Origin: Marinobacter similis
GTDB lineage: Bacteria; Pseudomonadota; Gammaproteobacteria; Pseudomonadales; Oleiphilaceae
NCBI RefSeq assembly: GCF_000830985.1
Contig: NZ_CP007151.1
Span: 2,170,001-2,234,000 of the forward strand
Reading direction: 5' to 3'
DNA length: 64,000 bases
Each line of letters starts with the position of its first letter. Positions within the stretch are counted from its first letter, which is position 1. A program made the translations under genes and the position numbers. Shown here piece by piece: positions 9,574 through 19,067 of the stretch. The notes beneath the pieces were generated by a model. It did not search any database and was not told the origin of the DNA. It saw only the letters and a program-made list of their open reading frames with translations.

Positions 9574-10378
9574 GCGAACCCGCGCCCGGCCAGATTAGCT
9601 GGCTTCTTGCGGGCGTCCTTGATCACGTCGTAGGCGTGGCTGATGTCTCGTGTCCGCTCTTCCGCCATTTCCCGCATACTTTCTGGCATGCCCTTGCCGG
9701 CAAGTTTGTCCGGGTGGTTCTCGCTCATCAGTTTGCGGTACGCCTTCTTCAGTTCGTCGTCGCTGGCTGAGGGTGAAACTCCCAGAACCTTGTAGCGTCA
9801 TCGATCTGTTGGCTTGAGGAACGCTGGCCAGCGCCGGCACCGGCTTGCCCGCTGTGAGCGCCTCGCAACATGGCCTCCAGCTGATCCACTTGGCTTTCCG
9901 GCAAGCCCAGACCGCGGGCAATTCGCACCAGCATGGCGTGCTCGTCCGGATGGATAACGCCATCGGCGGCAACCGCGGATACCTGAACTTGCAGGAACAT
10001 CTGCAGGAAGGCCGGCTGGCTACCGCTCATGCGCAGGAAGTGCTGGAGCTCCGCATCCAGATCGAATTCTGGAGCCTTGCCGCGATTGAAGGCGGCCCGG
10101 GCCTTGGCACGCTGGCTTTCGTTCAGGCGGAAACGGGCGAACATGGCCTCTGCCATCTGAATTTCATCCCGGGAGACCACGCCGTCGGCCTTGCACAGGG
10201 CTCCCATGACGGCGAATACTGACTCGATGAAGCCGGACTGAATGGAGTGGAGCTTACCGATCAACCGGCTTTTGAGTCGGTTGAACACGAAAGCACCGAT
10301 GGCTGCACCGACCAGAAAGCCAGCAAACTTGCCAAAGGCGTAACCAATTAATCCCCCTAATAAAACGGCCAACAGCAT
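9570..10378 (-). CDS. djlA: DjlA-like membrane-anchored J-domain co-chaperone (frameshift near 9795)
   Basis: About 268 residues: an N-terminal glycine-rich transmembrane helix (LLGGLIGYAFGKFAGFLVGA), a central TerB-like acidic helical domain (about residues 50-180) and a C-terminal J-domain. The J-domain with its HPD motif (MSENHPDKLAGKGMPESM) is displaced into another frame by loss of one base near 9795; restored, it reads VLGVSPSASDDELKKAYRKL and ends at the TAG 9570-9572. DjlA stimulates DnaK ATPase at the inner membrane. Layout and length match E. coli DjlA. Confidence 0.85.
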
Positions 10379-10433
10379 CTAACAATCCTTAATTCGGTAT
10401 GGAACAGTCCATAGAATATACGGGTTTTCTTGG

Positions 10434-10466
10434 GCGGATTCATGAACAGGCCTTCATGGAATCCGC
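10434..10466. repeat. Inverted repeat in the djlA-alkB intergenic region
   Basis: GCGGATTCATGAA, a CAGGCC spacer and TTCATGGAATCCGC form a 13-bp stem with one bulged base. It has no T-run on either strand, so it is not an obvious terminator. It lies between the divergent djlA and alkB genes and could be an operator or an RNA hairpin in one leader. Confidence 0.55.
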
Positions 10467-10560
10467 AAATCCGATCCGGCGCCCGCAAAGAACATCCTAG
10501 AAACATGCTTTGGAAGTAACCCACAATGATGTGTGTACCTGCGAAAGTGAGACGCCAGCA

Positions 10561-11211
10561 ATGACTCAAGATCTGTTTGCCGACCTGCCCGAAGAGCCTC
10601 GCACCGAGACGATTACGGACGGCGCATTGGTGCTGAGAGGGTTTGTGTCTGAACGGGCTGAAGAGCTGCTGCGCGGTATCCAGCAGGTCACCAACGTGGC
10701 GCCCCTGCGCAAGATGCAGACGCCAGGTGGCCACACCATGTCGGCCGCCATGAGTTGTTGTGGCAAACAGGGCTGGGTAACCGATGCTACCGGGTATCGG
10801 TACCAGGCGTCGGATCCTCTTTCAGGCCAGCCCTGGCCTGCCATGCCCGAAGTCTTCGCCCAGGTGGCCAAGGACGCCGCCGAGGCCGCCGGTTTTTCAA
10901 ACTTCGAGCCCGACGCTTGTCTGATCAACCAGTACGAACCCGGTGCGAAAATGGGGCTGCACCAGGACAAAGACGAGCTGGATTATGAGCAGCCAATTGT
11001 GTCGGTCTCGCTTGGATTATCCCAAGTGTTCCAGTTCGGTGGCCTGAAACGCAACGAACGGCCGGTGAATGTGCCTCTGGCCCATGGCGACGTGGTGGTC
11101 TGGGGAGGGCCTTCTCGTCTTCGTTACCACGGTGTTTTGCGGCTGAAGGCGGGCGAGCATCCGCTGACGGGCGCCTGCCGCTACAACCTCACATTTCGTC
11201 GGGCCCGCTGA
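10561..11211 (+). CDS. alkB: Alkylated DNA repair dioxygenase AlkB
   Basis: 216-residue Fe(II)/2-oxoglutarate dioxygenase that oxidatively removes methyl groups from 1-methyladenine and 3-methylcytosine. Iron ligands are visible as HxD in GLHQDKDE (residues about 133-140) and the distal His in RYHGVLRL; the 2-oxoglutarate-binding Arg lies in CRYNLTFRRAR at the C-terminus. The ATG at 10561 gives the usual length (E. coli AlkB 216). It abuts the convergent MgtC/DUF4010 gene with no gap. Confidence 0.93.
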   Translation: MTQDLFADLPEEPRTETITDGALVLRGFVSERAEELLRGIQQVTNVAPLRKMQTPGGHTMSAAMSCCGKQGWVTDATGYRYQASDPLSGQPWPAMPEVFAQVAKDAAEAAGFSNFEPDACLINQYEPGAKMGLHQDKDELDYEQPIVSVSLGLSQVFQFGGLKRNERPVNVPLAHGDVVVWGGPSRLRYHGVLRLKAGEHPLTGACRYNLTFRRAR

Positions 11212-12513
11212 CTACTGCAACCAGGCAACGGCCAACCCGGCAATCAGCGACAAGACCATGGGGATGCCCACCAGCAGGCCGGTTTGCCGGTTGCCCAGGG
11301 CCCAGGCCAGCCCGGATTTCGTCAGGTTATTGCTGGCAGCCGCAATGATAATGCCGATCACGGCGACGTCCATATCCAGCGTCTGTGTCGACATTCGGTT
11401 CAGCGACAGGGTGATGGCGTCCACATCGGCGACTCCGGAGCTGGCCGCGAGCATGTAAATTCCGGAGTTGCCCAGCCACTGGGTCAGGTACTCACCCAAC
11501 AACAGAATCGCCACCAGCAGAAGACCAAACACCAATGCCGATTTCAGATCGAGCGGGTTCTGGTGCAGCGGCGACTGGCTTGATTCCGGTTGCTGTGAAT
11601 GGCGCCGCCAGATCAGGAAAGCGGGGCCATAGAGCAGGGCGGTCATGGTTACAATCGGCCAGAACAGGCTGGGCAAAAGATCTCGGTTGATGATGAAGCC
11701 GTAACCCAGAATCCGGGGAAACATGGTGCCGCAGGCAATCAGAATGCCGGTGGCGAACTCCGGGGTCAGTTGCGGGGTCTGTGCGCTTTGCCGCGCATAG
11801 TGCAGAGTCAGCGCGGTGGAAGAGCTTAAACCTGCGAACAGGCCGGTAAAAAGGATGCCCCGCTGGGTGCCGGCGACGCGAATGGCAAAATAGCCCACGA
11901 ACGAGATTGAGGCGATCAACACCACCATCCACCAGATTTCGCGGGGGTTAAGCACGCCGCCCGGTCCCATTTCCTGGTTGGGAAGCAGCGGCAGCACCAC
12001 TACAGAAATTAGCAGCAGCCTGAACGCGGCATCAAGCTCGTGGGCCTTGAGTTTGGTGACCCAGTTGTGGATGTCCTCTTTGTTGTCGAGGATGATCGCG
12101 GTAATAACTGCCGCAGCGGTCGCCATGATCGGGTCTACGGCGACGGCAATGGCGCCAAAGCAGAAGGTCAGAACCATGCCCACCAGCCCGGTGATGCTGA
12201 AATCGCGGACATGCTCCAGGCGCTGGCTGTAGCCGACAATGCCCATGGTGACAACGCTTAACAGCAGAACTGGAAAGGCCCAGGGCGTAATGGCCTCCGA
12301 CAGCACAGCGGATAAGCCCCCGAGTAAACCGATCAGCGCAAAGGTGCGAATGCCGGCAATGCGTTCGCCGGATTTCTGGTCTCGAGCGCCCCAGCCGCGC
12401 TCCAGCCCTACAATGGCGCCCAGCAATAAAGCTACTGCCAGGTTGATAATGGTCTGGTTGGATGAAACAAACTGTGCCGCGACATCTTCCATGAGCGCTA
12501 AAGCCTCCTCCAA
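11212..12513 (-). CDS. MgtC/SapB and DUF4010 domain membrane protein
   Basis: 433-residue polytopic protein. The N-terminal MgtC/SapB domain has the conserved LLGAIVGLERGWGARDQ and AGIRTFALIGLLGG motifs (about residues 30-65). The C-terminal half is DUF4010-like with about eight hydrophobic segments. MgtC proteins act in Mg2+ homeostasis and modulate ATP synthase in pathogens; the DUF4010 fusion is widespread but not functionally defined. Monocistronic. Confidence 0.82.
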   Translation of the reverse strand: MEEALALMEDVAAQFVSSNQTIINLAVALLLGAIVGLERGWGARDQKSGERIAGIRTFALIGLLGGLSAVLSEAITPWAFPVLLLSVVTMGIVGYSQRLEHVRDFSITGLVGMVLTFCFGAIAVAVDPIMATAAAVITAIILDNKEDIHNWVTKLKAHELDAAFRLLLISVVVLPLLPNQEMGPGGVLNPREIWWMVVLIASISFVGYFAIRVAGTQRGILFTGLFAGLSSSTALTLHYARQSAQTPQLTPEFATGILIACGTMFPRILGYGFIINRDLLPSLFWPIVTMTALLYGPAFLIWRRHSQQPESSQSPLHQNPLDLKSALVFGLLLVAILLLGEYLTQWLGNSGIYMLAASSGVADVDAITLSLNRMSTQTLDMDVAVIGIIIAAASNNLTKSGLAWALGNRQTGLLVGIPMVLSLIAGLAVAWLQ

Positions 12514-12608
12514 CCCGGGCTGTGAATCGGTCTTGCGGTGATCCCCCGTGAACTCGATTCTTCATCCTTGAGCATAGTTGAGCAAAGGTACAGCGGGTAA
12601 CCCTTACC

Positions 12609-12637
12609 TTACTTGTACAGCGCGGATCTGGTAAGAT
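12609..12637 (+). promoter_or_regulatory. Candidate promoter of the sulP-usp operon
   Basis: TTACTT (12609-12614) and TAAGAT (12632-12637) are 17 bp apart. If used, the transcript has a leader of about 170 nt before the SulP gene. The remainder of the 12514-12812 gap holds no gene that can be supported. Confidence 0.4.
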
Positions 12638-12812
12638 TCGCGCCCTTTATTTGCAACCCCTTTGAACAAAGCTCGCCGGATTACTGTGACAGCCAGTCCA
12701 CCCTGACATCCGTTCCTGTTCCCTCTGTATTCATCATCGGGAATGTGTTTTCGATTACCCCTGGTGACGGCCCGGTGACTTTGTACCTGATTTATCAATA
12801 ACGGAACTCGAC

Positions 12813-14300
12813 ATGGTTAATACCCTGAAAAACCAATGGTTATCCAACATCCGCGGAGACCTGCTCGCAGGTGTCGTGGTCGCGCTGGCCCTGATCCCGG
12901 AGGCCATCGCCTTCTCAATCATCGCTGGGGTTGATCCGAAGGTGGGGCTGTACGCGTCCTTCTGTATCGCGGTCATCATCGCGTTTGTGGGTGGTCGGCC
13001 CGGTATGATTTCGGCCGCAACCGCGGCCATGGCGGTGCTTATGGTCACGCTGGTGAAAGAGCATGGTCTCGAGTACCTGCTGGCGGCAACCCTGCTCACC
13101 GGTGTGATCCAGGTGGTGGCCGGTTACCTTAAACTGGGTAGCCTGATGCGGTTTGTCTCGCGTTCGGTAGTGACCGGGTTCGTGAACGCCCTGGCCATCC
13201 TGATCTTCATGGCCCAGTTACCGGAACTGACCAACGTTACCTGGCACGTATACGCCATGACGGCGGCTGGTCTTGGCATCATCTATTTGTTCCCGCTGCT
13301 GCCGGTTGTTGGCAAGATTCTGCCGTCACCGCTGGTGTGTATTGTGGTGCTGACGGCGGTGGCCGTTGTGCTGGGTCTGGATATCCGGACCGTGGGTGAC
13401 ATGGGCGATCTGCCTGACACCCTGCCGATTTTCCTGTGGCCAGATGTGCCGCTGAATCTGGAAACTCTGATGATTATCCTGCCGTACTCACTGCCGCTGG
13501 CTGTAGTGGGTCTGTTGGAATCCATGATGACCGCGACCATTGTCGACGATCTCACTGACACCGAGAGCGACCGTAACCGCGAGTGCAAAGGCCAGGGCAT
13601 TGCCAACATCGGCTCCGGCCTGATTGGCGGCATGGCCGGTTGTGCCATGATCGGCCAATCCATCATCAACGTGAAGTCTGGTGGCCGTACCCGGCTGTCG
13701 ACCCTCGCCGCCGGTGTTTTCCTGCTGATCATGGTACTGGTGCTCGACAGCGTGCTGGTGCAGATCCCGATGGCCGCACTGGTAGCGGTAATGATCATGG
13801 TGTCGATCGGTACCTTCTCATGGGAGTCGATCAAGAATCTCAAGGAGCACCCGCTGTCCACCAACATCGTGATGCTGGTCACCGTTACCGTGGTGGTTGC
13901 CACGCACAACCTGGCGTTCGGCGTGCTGGCCGGCGTGCTTTTGGCGGCGCTGTTCTTCGCCAATAAGATTGGTCACTACATGATGGTGGACTCGTCCCTG
14001 GATGAGAAAACCGATACCCGCACCTACACCGTGGTTGGCCAGGTGTTCTTCAGTTCCTCAGAAAAACTGATCCAGGCCTTTGATTTCAAGGAAGCAGTCG
14101 ATAATGTGGTGATTGATCTGAGCCGGGCTCACTTCTGGGACATCACCGCCGTTGGCGCGCTTGATAAGGCCGTGATTAAATTCCGCCGTGAGGGTGCCGA
14201 TGTCGAAGTGATTGGCATGAACGAAGCCAGTGCCACTATTGTTGACCGTTTTGGCGTGCACGATAAGCCGGATTCGGTTGATCAGCTGATGGGGCACTGA
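12813..14300 (+). CDS. SulP family anion transporter (with STAS domain)
   Basis: 495 residues with 10-12 hydrophobic segments typical of SulP/SLC26 carriers and a C-terminal STAS domain ([24 protein letters not shown], about residues 430-455). The closest character is the BicA-like, Na+-dependent bicarbonate branch (short N-terminus, [20 protein letters not shown]), but substrate cannot be fixed by eye. Followed 76 bp later by a tandem universal stress protein, a pairing that suggests one operon and co-regulation of an anion carrier with a nucleotide-binding stress protein. Confidence 0.87.
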   Translation: MVNTLKNQWLSNIRGDLLAGVVVALALIPEAIAFSIIAGVDPKVGLYASFCIAVIIAFVGGRPGMISAATAAMAVLMVTLVKEHGLEYLLAATLLTGVIQVVAGYLKLGSLMRFVSRSVVTGFVNALAILIFMAQLPELTNVTWHVYAMTAAGLGIIYLFPLLPVVGKILPSPLVCIVVLTAVAVVLGLDIRTVGDMGDLPDTLPIFLWPDVPLNLETLMIILPYSLPLAVVGLLESMMTATIVDDLTDTESDRNRECKGQGIANIGSGLIGGMAGCAMIGQSIINVKSGGRTRLSTLAAGVFLLIMVLVLDSVLVQIPMAALVAVMIMVSIGTFSWESIKNLKEHPLSTNIVMLVTVTVVVATHNLAFGVLAGVLLAALFFANKIGHYMMVDSSLDEKTDTRTYTVVGQVFFSSSEKLIQAFDFKEAVDNVVIDLSRAHFWDITAVGALDKAVIKFRREGADVEVIGMNEASATIVDRFGVHDKPDSVDQLMGH

Positions 14301-14376
14301 TTTGAGCGAGACCACGGAATCCGTTAACGATCGCAGTCAGAATAACAACCACAACGATCAGCAAGGTGAGGTTGAG

Positions 14377-15228
14377 ATGTTACGAGTAGTGGCCTGTATC
14401 GATGGTTCCCGCGCTGCACCGGCGGTGTGCGATTACGCCGCCTGGGCAAGTAAGCACATGCAGAATCCGGTGACGTTGCTTCACGTTCTGGATGAAGAGC
14501 GCTATCCGGCGGAGCCGGACCTGGCGGGCAGCATTGGCCTGGGCAGTCGTGAGCAGTTGCTGGACGAGTTGGCCGAACTGGACCGCAAGCGTTCGAAACT
14601 GGCACTCGAGCATGGCCATCATATGCTGGACGAGGCCGAGCGCCGTTTGAAAGATGCCGGTGTGGCCGAGGTGGCCAAGCGCCAGCGCCACGGTGATCTG
14701 ACCGAATCGCTGCTGTCGCTGGAAAACCAGACTCGGCTGCTGGTGATGGGCCTGCACGGTGAGAGCAGTTCCGATCGCGACATCCACATCGGCAGCCAAC
14801 TTGAGACGGTGATTCGCAGCATGCACCGGCCCATTCTGCTGGTGCCGGATGAATTCACTGCGCCTGAAAGCGCCATGCTGGCCTTCGACGGCAGCGACAC
14901 CGCGTTCAAAGGGGTGGAGTTGCTGGCGGGTAGTCCGGTCTTGAAAGGCATGCCGTTGCACCTGGTGATGGTTGGTGCCGACACCAACGACCGCTGGGAA
15001 CAGCTGAAGAAGGCCGAGAAGATGTTGGCAGGCCTGGAATCCGAAATCACCCTGGCGATCCGCGCCGGTGACGTCGAGCCCACGCTGCACGCCTATCAGG
15101 AAGAACACGACATTGATCTGCTGGTTATGGGCGCCTACGGCCATTCCCGCATACGTCAGTTCCTGGTGGGCAGCACCACTACTACGATGCTGAAAACGGC
15201 CGAGAAGCCGCTGGTGATTCTCCGTTAG
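14377..15228 (+). CDS. Tandem-domain universal stress protein (UspA family)
   Basis: 283 residues with two UspA domains: residues 1-155 (LRVVACIDGSRAAPAVCDYAAW) and 160-283. The second carries the ATP-binding-type tail GAYGHSRIRQFLVGSTTTTML; the first has the degenerate GLHGESSSDRDIHIGSQLETVI. The ATG at 14377 is chosen for its AGGTGAGG ribosome-binding site; the open frame begins further left. Probably the partner of the preceding SulP carrier. Confidence 0.85.
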   Translation: MLRVVACIDGSRAAPAVCDYAAWASKHMQNPVTLLHVLDEERYPAEPDLAGSIGLGSREQLLDELAELDRKRSKLALEHGHHMLDEAERRLKDAGVAEVAKRQRHGDLTESLLSLENQTRLLVMGLHGESSSDRDIHIGSQLETVIRSMHRPILLVPDEFTAPESAMLAFDGSDTAFKGVELLAGSPVLKGMPLHLVMVGADTNDRWEQLKKAEKMLAGLESEITLAIRAGDVEPTLHAYQEEHDIDLLVMGAYGHSRIRQFLVGSTTTTMLKTAEKPLVILR

Positions 15229-15266
15229 TGAAGGCTGCTTGCGGTGGCAGCCTGACGTTACTTGGA

Positions 15267-15272
15267 TATACT
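15267..15272 (+). promoter_or_regulatory. Candidate -10 element upstream of pilU-like gene
   Basis: TATACT lies 64 bp before the pilU-like start with a poor -35 (TGGCAG at 15245, 16-bp spacer). Just before it, AGGCTGC...GCAGCCT (15232-15253) forms a short hairpin that could end the usp transcript but lacks a T-run. Confidence 0.3.
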
Positions 15273-15335
15273 GAATCTCCAGACGAAAAGGAAAGGGGAA
15301 GACCTCCAGATGTATCCAAGCAAGGAGTGTGACCA

Positions 15336-16532
15336 GTGACCGCTGTGATCAATAAGTATCTGAATGTACTGGCAAAGAATGATGGTTCCGATTTGTACTT
15401 GAGCACTGGGGCTCCGCCCTGTGCGAAGTTCCAGGGTACGTTGAAGCCGCTATCCCGGGAGGTGCTCAAATCAGGAGAGGTAGAGGCCATTGCCAATGGC
15501 ATCATGGATGATGAGCAGCGTGCAATCTTCAATAATGATTTAGAGATGAACCTGGCAATGTCTTTGCCAGGCATCGGCCGTTTCCGGGTCAACATCTTCA
15601 AACAGCGCAATGAAGTCGCCATCGTTGCCCGCAACATCAACACCGACATACCAAAATTCGACGATTTGGGATTACCCCCTGTTCTGAAAGAGCTGGTCAT
15701 GAACAAGCGTGGGCTGGTGTTGTTTGTTGGCGGCACGGGTTCAGGTAAATCAACCTCTTTGGCGGCCCTGATCGACTATCGCAACAGCAATGTCGGCGGT
15801 CATATCATTACCATTGAGGACCCGGTTGAATTCGTTCACAAGCACAAGAAGTCCATTATTAACCAGCGTGAGGTGGGGGTAGATACCCGAAGCTTCAAGA
15901 ACGCCTTGAAGAACACCCTCCGGCAAGCTCCAGACGTTATTTTGATCGGTGAGATCCGGGATCGAGAAACCATGGAGCATGCGCTGGAATTTGCTGAAAC
16001 CGGTCACCTGGCCATTTCCACGCTTCATGCCAATAACGCCAACCAGGCGCTCGAGCGCATTATCAACTTGTTCCCGGATGAAAAGCGGCCGGCATTGCTG
16101 ATGAGCCTGGCGCAAAACATCCGCGGCTTCGTTTCCCAGCGACTGGTGCCAACCGCCGATGGCAAGCGTTGCGCTGCCGTTGAGGTGCTCCTGGGAACTA
16201 AAACGATCCAGGAATTGATCCTCAAGAACCGGCTGCCAGAAATAAAGGAAATAATGGAGAAGTCGGAAAACCTGGGGATGCAGACCTTCGATGCCGCTTT
16301 GTTCAAGCTCTATGAGAGCGGACGCGTTACGCTCGAGGACGCGATCGCCAACGCGGACTCTCCGAACAACCTGCGGTTGCGGATCAAGCTGGCTCAAGGG
16401 GATAGTGCTCCTGCTGTCGAGGAAAAAACTGCCGAGGACAAACCATCACTGTCCATTGATGAGTTGACTCTGGAGGAGATCGAGGAGGAGGGCGACGAGG
16501 CTGATGCGGAGTCGTTCAAACCCGGGTTCTGA
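15336..16532 (+). CDS. pilU: Type IV pilus retraction ATPase, PilU type
   Basis: 398-residue secretion-type ATPase. Walker A GGTGSGKST is at residues 132-140; the Asp box (ITIEDPVEFVH), Walker B (VILIGEIRDRETM) and His box (AISTLHANNANQALERI) follow. The GLPPVLKELVMNKRGLVLFVGG motif and the acidic C-terminal extension of about 45 residues (rich in Glu/Asp) fit PilU rather than PilT. It would act at the cytoplasmic face of the type IV pilus machine with PilT, but no pilT is adjacent in this window. Confidence 0.87.
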   Translation: MTAVINKYLNVLAKNDGSDLYLSTGAPPCAKFQGTLKPLSREVLKSGEVEAIANGIMDDEQRAIFNNDLEMNLAMSLPGIGRFRVNIFKQRNEVAIVARNINTDIPKFDDLGLPPVLKELVMNKRGLVLFVGGTGSGKSTSLAALIDYRNSNVGGHIITIEDPVEFVHKHKKSIINQREVGVDTRSFKNALKNTLRQAPDVILIGEIRDRETMEHALEFAETGHLAISTLHANNANQALERIINLFPDEKRPALLMSLAQNIRGFVSQRLVPTADGKRCAAVEVLLGTKTIQELILKNRLPEIKEIMEKSENLGMQTFDAALFKLYESGRVTLEDAIANADSPNNLRLRIKLAQGDSAPAVEEKTAEDKPSLSIDELTLEEIEEEGDEADAESFKPGF

Positions 16533-16639
16533 GAGACGGGCGACTGGGGCTGAACCGGCTCAGTAACTTGTTCCGGGCTTACAGCCAGATCATACTTTAA
16601 ATAGTGTCAATCAATTCAGTTGGCGGATTCAGACACCTC

Positions 16640-17314
16640 CTAGGGCGTTTCCTGGGAGGAATTACCAAAGGTTTTTACCTGGGACACAAAGTCGCTGAAC
16701 CGGGTGCCCTGGATCAGGACATGCTCCTTAAGTTGCTGCTCGGCTTCGTACCCTTGTCCTTTTTCGATGGCCTCGAAAATCCTGCGGTGCTCGTTCACCG
16801 AGGTGGAAACCCGATTCCGTGTTTGTAATTGCAGGCGCCGGTATGGCTTCAGGCGTTGCTTCAGCTGCCGTGCTTCAGTTGCCAGAAAGTTGTTGTGGCT
16901 GGCCGTGTAAATGCAGTTATGGAATTCCTCGTTTTCGTAATAGTAATCATCCGGATCCGACATCACGTCGGGATCTTCGCAGCGGTGTAGCGCCTCACGC
17001 AGGGCTTCCAGTTCTGCCGGCTGTATCCTTCTTGCCGCGAGTCGGCCGCACATACCTTCCAGTTCCGCCATGACCTCGAACATTTCGATCAGCTGGTCGA
17101 AACCGACCTTTGCGACGAACGTGCCTTTTTTTGCCTTGACGGTTACCAGGCCGCTGACCACCAACTGTTGAATGGCTTCCCGTATGGGAGTGCGGGACAC
17201 GCCGTACTTGGCGGCCAGAGCGTCATGATCAAGCTTGGCTCCAGGCAGCAGCTGACCGTTAATGATGTCCTCTTCCAGAGCGTCTTTTAGTTTTTGTGTA
17301 TTCGAGCGTTTCAT
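16640..17314 (-). CDS. GntR/FCD-family regulator of the malonate cluster (MatR-like)
   Basis: 224 residues from the ATG at 17314, which has a CGAGAG ribosome-binding site; an upstream ATG at 17353 is possible. Winged helix (DHDALAAKYGVSRTPIREAIQQLVVSG, about residues 28-54) followed by an all-helical FCD ligand domain with metal-binding histidines (EEFHNCIYTASHN). It diverges from the malonate TRAP operon and a palindromic site lies between them, so it probably senses malonate or malonyl-CoA as MatR does in Rhizobium. That role is inferred from position. Confidence 0.85.
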   Translation of the reverse strand: MKRSNTQKLKDALEEDIINGQLLPGAKLDHDALAAKYGVSRTPIREAIQQLVVSGLVTVKAKKGTFVAKVGFDQLIEMFEVMAELEGMCGRLAARRIQPAELEALREALHRCEDPDVMSDPDDYYYENEEFHNCIYTASHNNFLATEARQLKQRLKPYRRLQLQTRNRVSTSVNEHRRIFEAIEKGQGYEAEQQLKEHVLIQGTRFSDFVSQVKTFGNSSQETP

Positions 17315-17370
17315 AGTGATCTCTCGGCCCGGCTTGAAAATGGAATTGTTCATACTTTAGTCAATCTCTA

Positions 17371-17410
17371 TTGACAAGAATATACAACAGGGCTATTGAT
17401 GTATACATCA
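17371..17410 (+). promoter_or_regulatory. TRAP-malonate operon promoter with GntR palindrome
   Basis: A perfect -35 TTGACA (17371-17376) is followed after 17 bp by TATTGA (17394-17399). A perfect 14-bp palindrome, TGATGTATACATCA (17397-17410), overlaps the -10 and start region. The core ATGTATACAT resembles FCD-type GntR operators (TNGTNNNACNA). This arrangement predicts repression by the divergently encoded GntR protein and relief by ligand. Confidence 0.7.
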
Positions 17411-17452
17411 GAGTGCTCTGATAGATATTACAAAAACAATTCTGGAGACAAA

Positions 17453-18454
17453 ATGATGAAGATGCCCTTCGCAAAACTGGCCGCAGCGGCCACTCTGTCT
17501 GTGTTTCTGCCCAGCATTGCCGCAGCCGACACAACCCTTCGTGTGTCGCACCAATTTCCAGGAGGAAAGGGTGATGTGCGGGATGAAATGGTTCAATTGA
17601 TGGCGCGCGAAGTGAAAGCGGCGGATGTCGGCCTCGAACTTCAGATTTATCCGGGTCAGTCCCTGTTTAAGGCCAAAGAGCAGTGGGGCGCTCTGGTACG
17701 TGGCCGGGTAGACATGATCTCCCTGCCACTGGATTACGCCAGTGGCCGTCACCCCGAGTTTTCCGCAACCCTGATGCCGGGTCTGGTTCGTAGCCACGAG
17801 CGCGCCCAACGCCTGAATGACTCCGAATTCATGGACATGATCAAGAAGGTGATTAACGACGCCGGCGCCCGAGTGCTTGCCGATGCTTGGCTGGCTGGCG
17901 GCTTCGCCTCTAACAAGCAGTGCATTACTTCACCGGACACTGTTCAGGGGCAAACACTGCGTGCCGCCGGCCCGGCCTTTGACGAGATGCTGGCTACCGC
18001 TGGTGCCTCCATCGCCTCCATGCCTTCATCCGAAATCTACACCGCCATGCAAACCGGCGTTCTTGATGGTGCTAACACCTCCTCAGGTTCCTTCGTGTCC
18101 TACCGTATCTACGAGCAAGTCACCTGTCTGACCGCTCCGGGCGAAAATGCTCTTTGGTTTATGTACGAGCCAGTACTGATATCCGAACGCAGCTGGAACA
18201 GCCTGGACGCTGAGCAACAGGCAGCACTCACAGCAGCGGGTCAAAAGGCCGAAGAGTATTTCGCCAAAGAAGCCGCTGGTCTTGACCAAAAAATGGCTGA
18301 CGTTTTCGCGGAGAACGGCGTTGAAGTGGTCAATATGACACCTGAAAACTACCAGGCCTGGTTGGATATCGCCAAGAAGAGCTCCTACAAGACCTTCGCA
18401 GAGAACGTGCCGAACGGACAGGCTCTGATCGACGCTGCGCTGGCCGTCGAGTAA
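17453..18454 (+). CDS. dctP: TRAP transporter solute-binding protein (DctP), probably for malonate
   Basis: 333 residues starting at ATG 17453 (GGAGACAAA ribosome-binding site). A signal peptide (FAKLAAAATLSVFLPSIAAA) is followed by the DctP fold: RVSHQFPGG at the mature N-terminus, the substrate-binding Arg region AAGPAFDEMLATAGAS, and PSSEIYTAMQTGVLDGANTS. Periplasmic capture protein for a C3/C4 dicarboxylate. The downstream malonyl-CoA genes point to malonate. Confidence 0.9.
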   Translation: MMKMPFAKLAAAATLSVFLPSIAAADTTLRVSHQFPGGKGDVRDEMVQLMAREVKAADVGLELQIYPGQSLFKAKEQWGALVRGRVDMISLPLDYASGRHPEFSATLMPGLVRSHERAQRLNDSEFMDMIKKVINDAGARVLADAWLAGGFASNKQCITSPDTVQGQTLRAAGPAFDEMLATAGASIASMPSSEIYTAMQTGVLDGANTSSGSFVSYRIYEQVTCLTAPGENALWFMYEPVLISERSWNSLDAEQQAALTAAGQKAEEYFAKEAAGLDQKMADVFAENGVEVVNMTPENYQAWLDIAKKSSYKTFAENVPNGQALIDAALAVE

Positions 18455-18483
18455 TCCCTTTGTTCCTGATCTGCTGAATCAGT

Positions 18484-18519
18484 CTCGCCATCCCCAAGGC
18501 TTCCTGCCGGGGTGGCGAG
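18484..18519 (+). terminator. Intercistronic hairpin between dctP and dctQ
   Basis: CTCGCCATCCCC and GGGGTGGCGAG form an 11-bp stem with one bulge. A short T-run begins about 7 nt later, so it may be a partial terminator or a stabilising 3' end that keeps dctP mRNA in excess over dctQM, as is common for binding-protein-dependent systems. Confidence 0.55.
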
Positions 18520-18543
18520 CCAACCATTTTTCGGGTTTGAGTT

Positions 18544-19065
18544 ATGTCCCAATCTTCCAGTTCAAGACGAGCCTCTGAGCGAGGCATCTTCGGTGGATAC
18601 ATCCGTTGCATGGATGCCGTATCGGTTGCCGCTGCCATTCTCGCCGCTGCGCTGCTTGCGCTGGGTGTGCTGGCCGTCGTTCACATGGTGTTCGTTCGTT
18701 ACGCCATGGGTGAAAGCACAGTCTGGCAAACCGAATTCACAACCTTTGCGATCAGCGCAGCGATGCTGCTGGGTACGCCTTATGTGCTCAAGACCGGTGG
18801 TCACGTGGCAGTCACCGTGCTGCCCGATGCCATGCGTGGTCTGCCTAAGCATCTCATGCAGCTGACTGCTTCGCTGGTAGGTCTGGTGTTCTGTTTGGCT
18901 CTGGCTTACGGCTGCTGGTACTACTTCTACGAAGCTTACGCTTTTGAGTGGACCACCGGGACCGTCTGGAATCCACCTCTGTGGCCCGCACTTCTGCCCG
19001 TGGCCGTTGGTGCGTCGTTACTGTCGCTTCAATACGTTGCTGAAATTCTGCGGGGAGAGGCGTAA
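18544..19065 (+). CDS. dctQ: TRAP transporter small permease (DctQ)
   Basis: 173 residues with four transmembrane helices at about 25-48, 65-85, 100-125 and 145-165; the family motif TVWQTEFTTFAISAAMLLGTPY lies around residues 59-80. Partners with DctM to form the membrane transporter. Two bases separate its stop from the dctM start. Confidence 0.9.
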   Translation: MSQSSSSRRASERGIFGGYIRCMDAVSVAAAILAAALLALGVLAVVHMVFVRYAMGESTVWQTEFTTFAISAAMLLGTPYVLKTGGHVAVTVLPDAMRGLPKHLMQLTASLVGLVFCLALAYGCWYYFYEAYAFEWTTGTVWNPPLWPALLPVAVGASLLSLQYVAEILRGEA

Positions 19066-19067
19066 TT

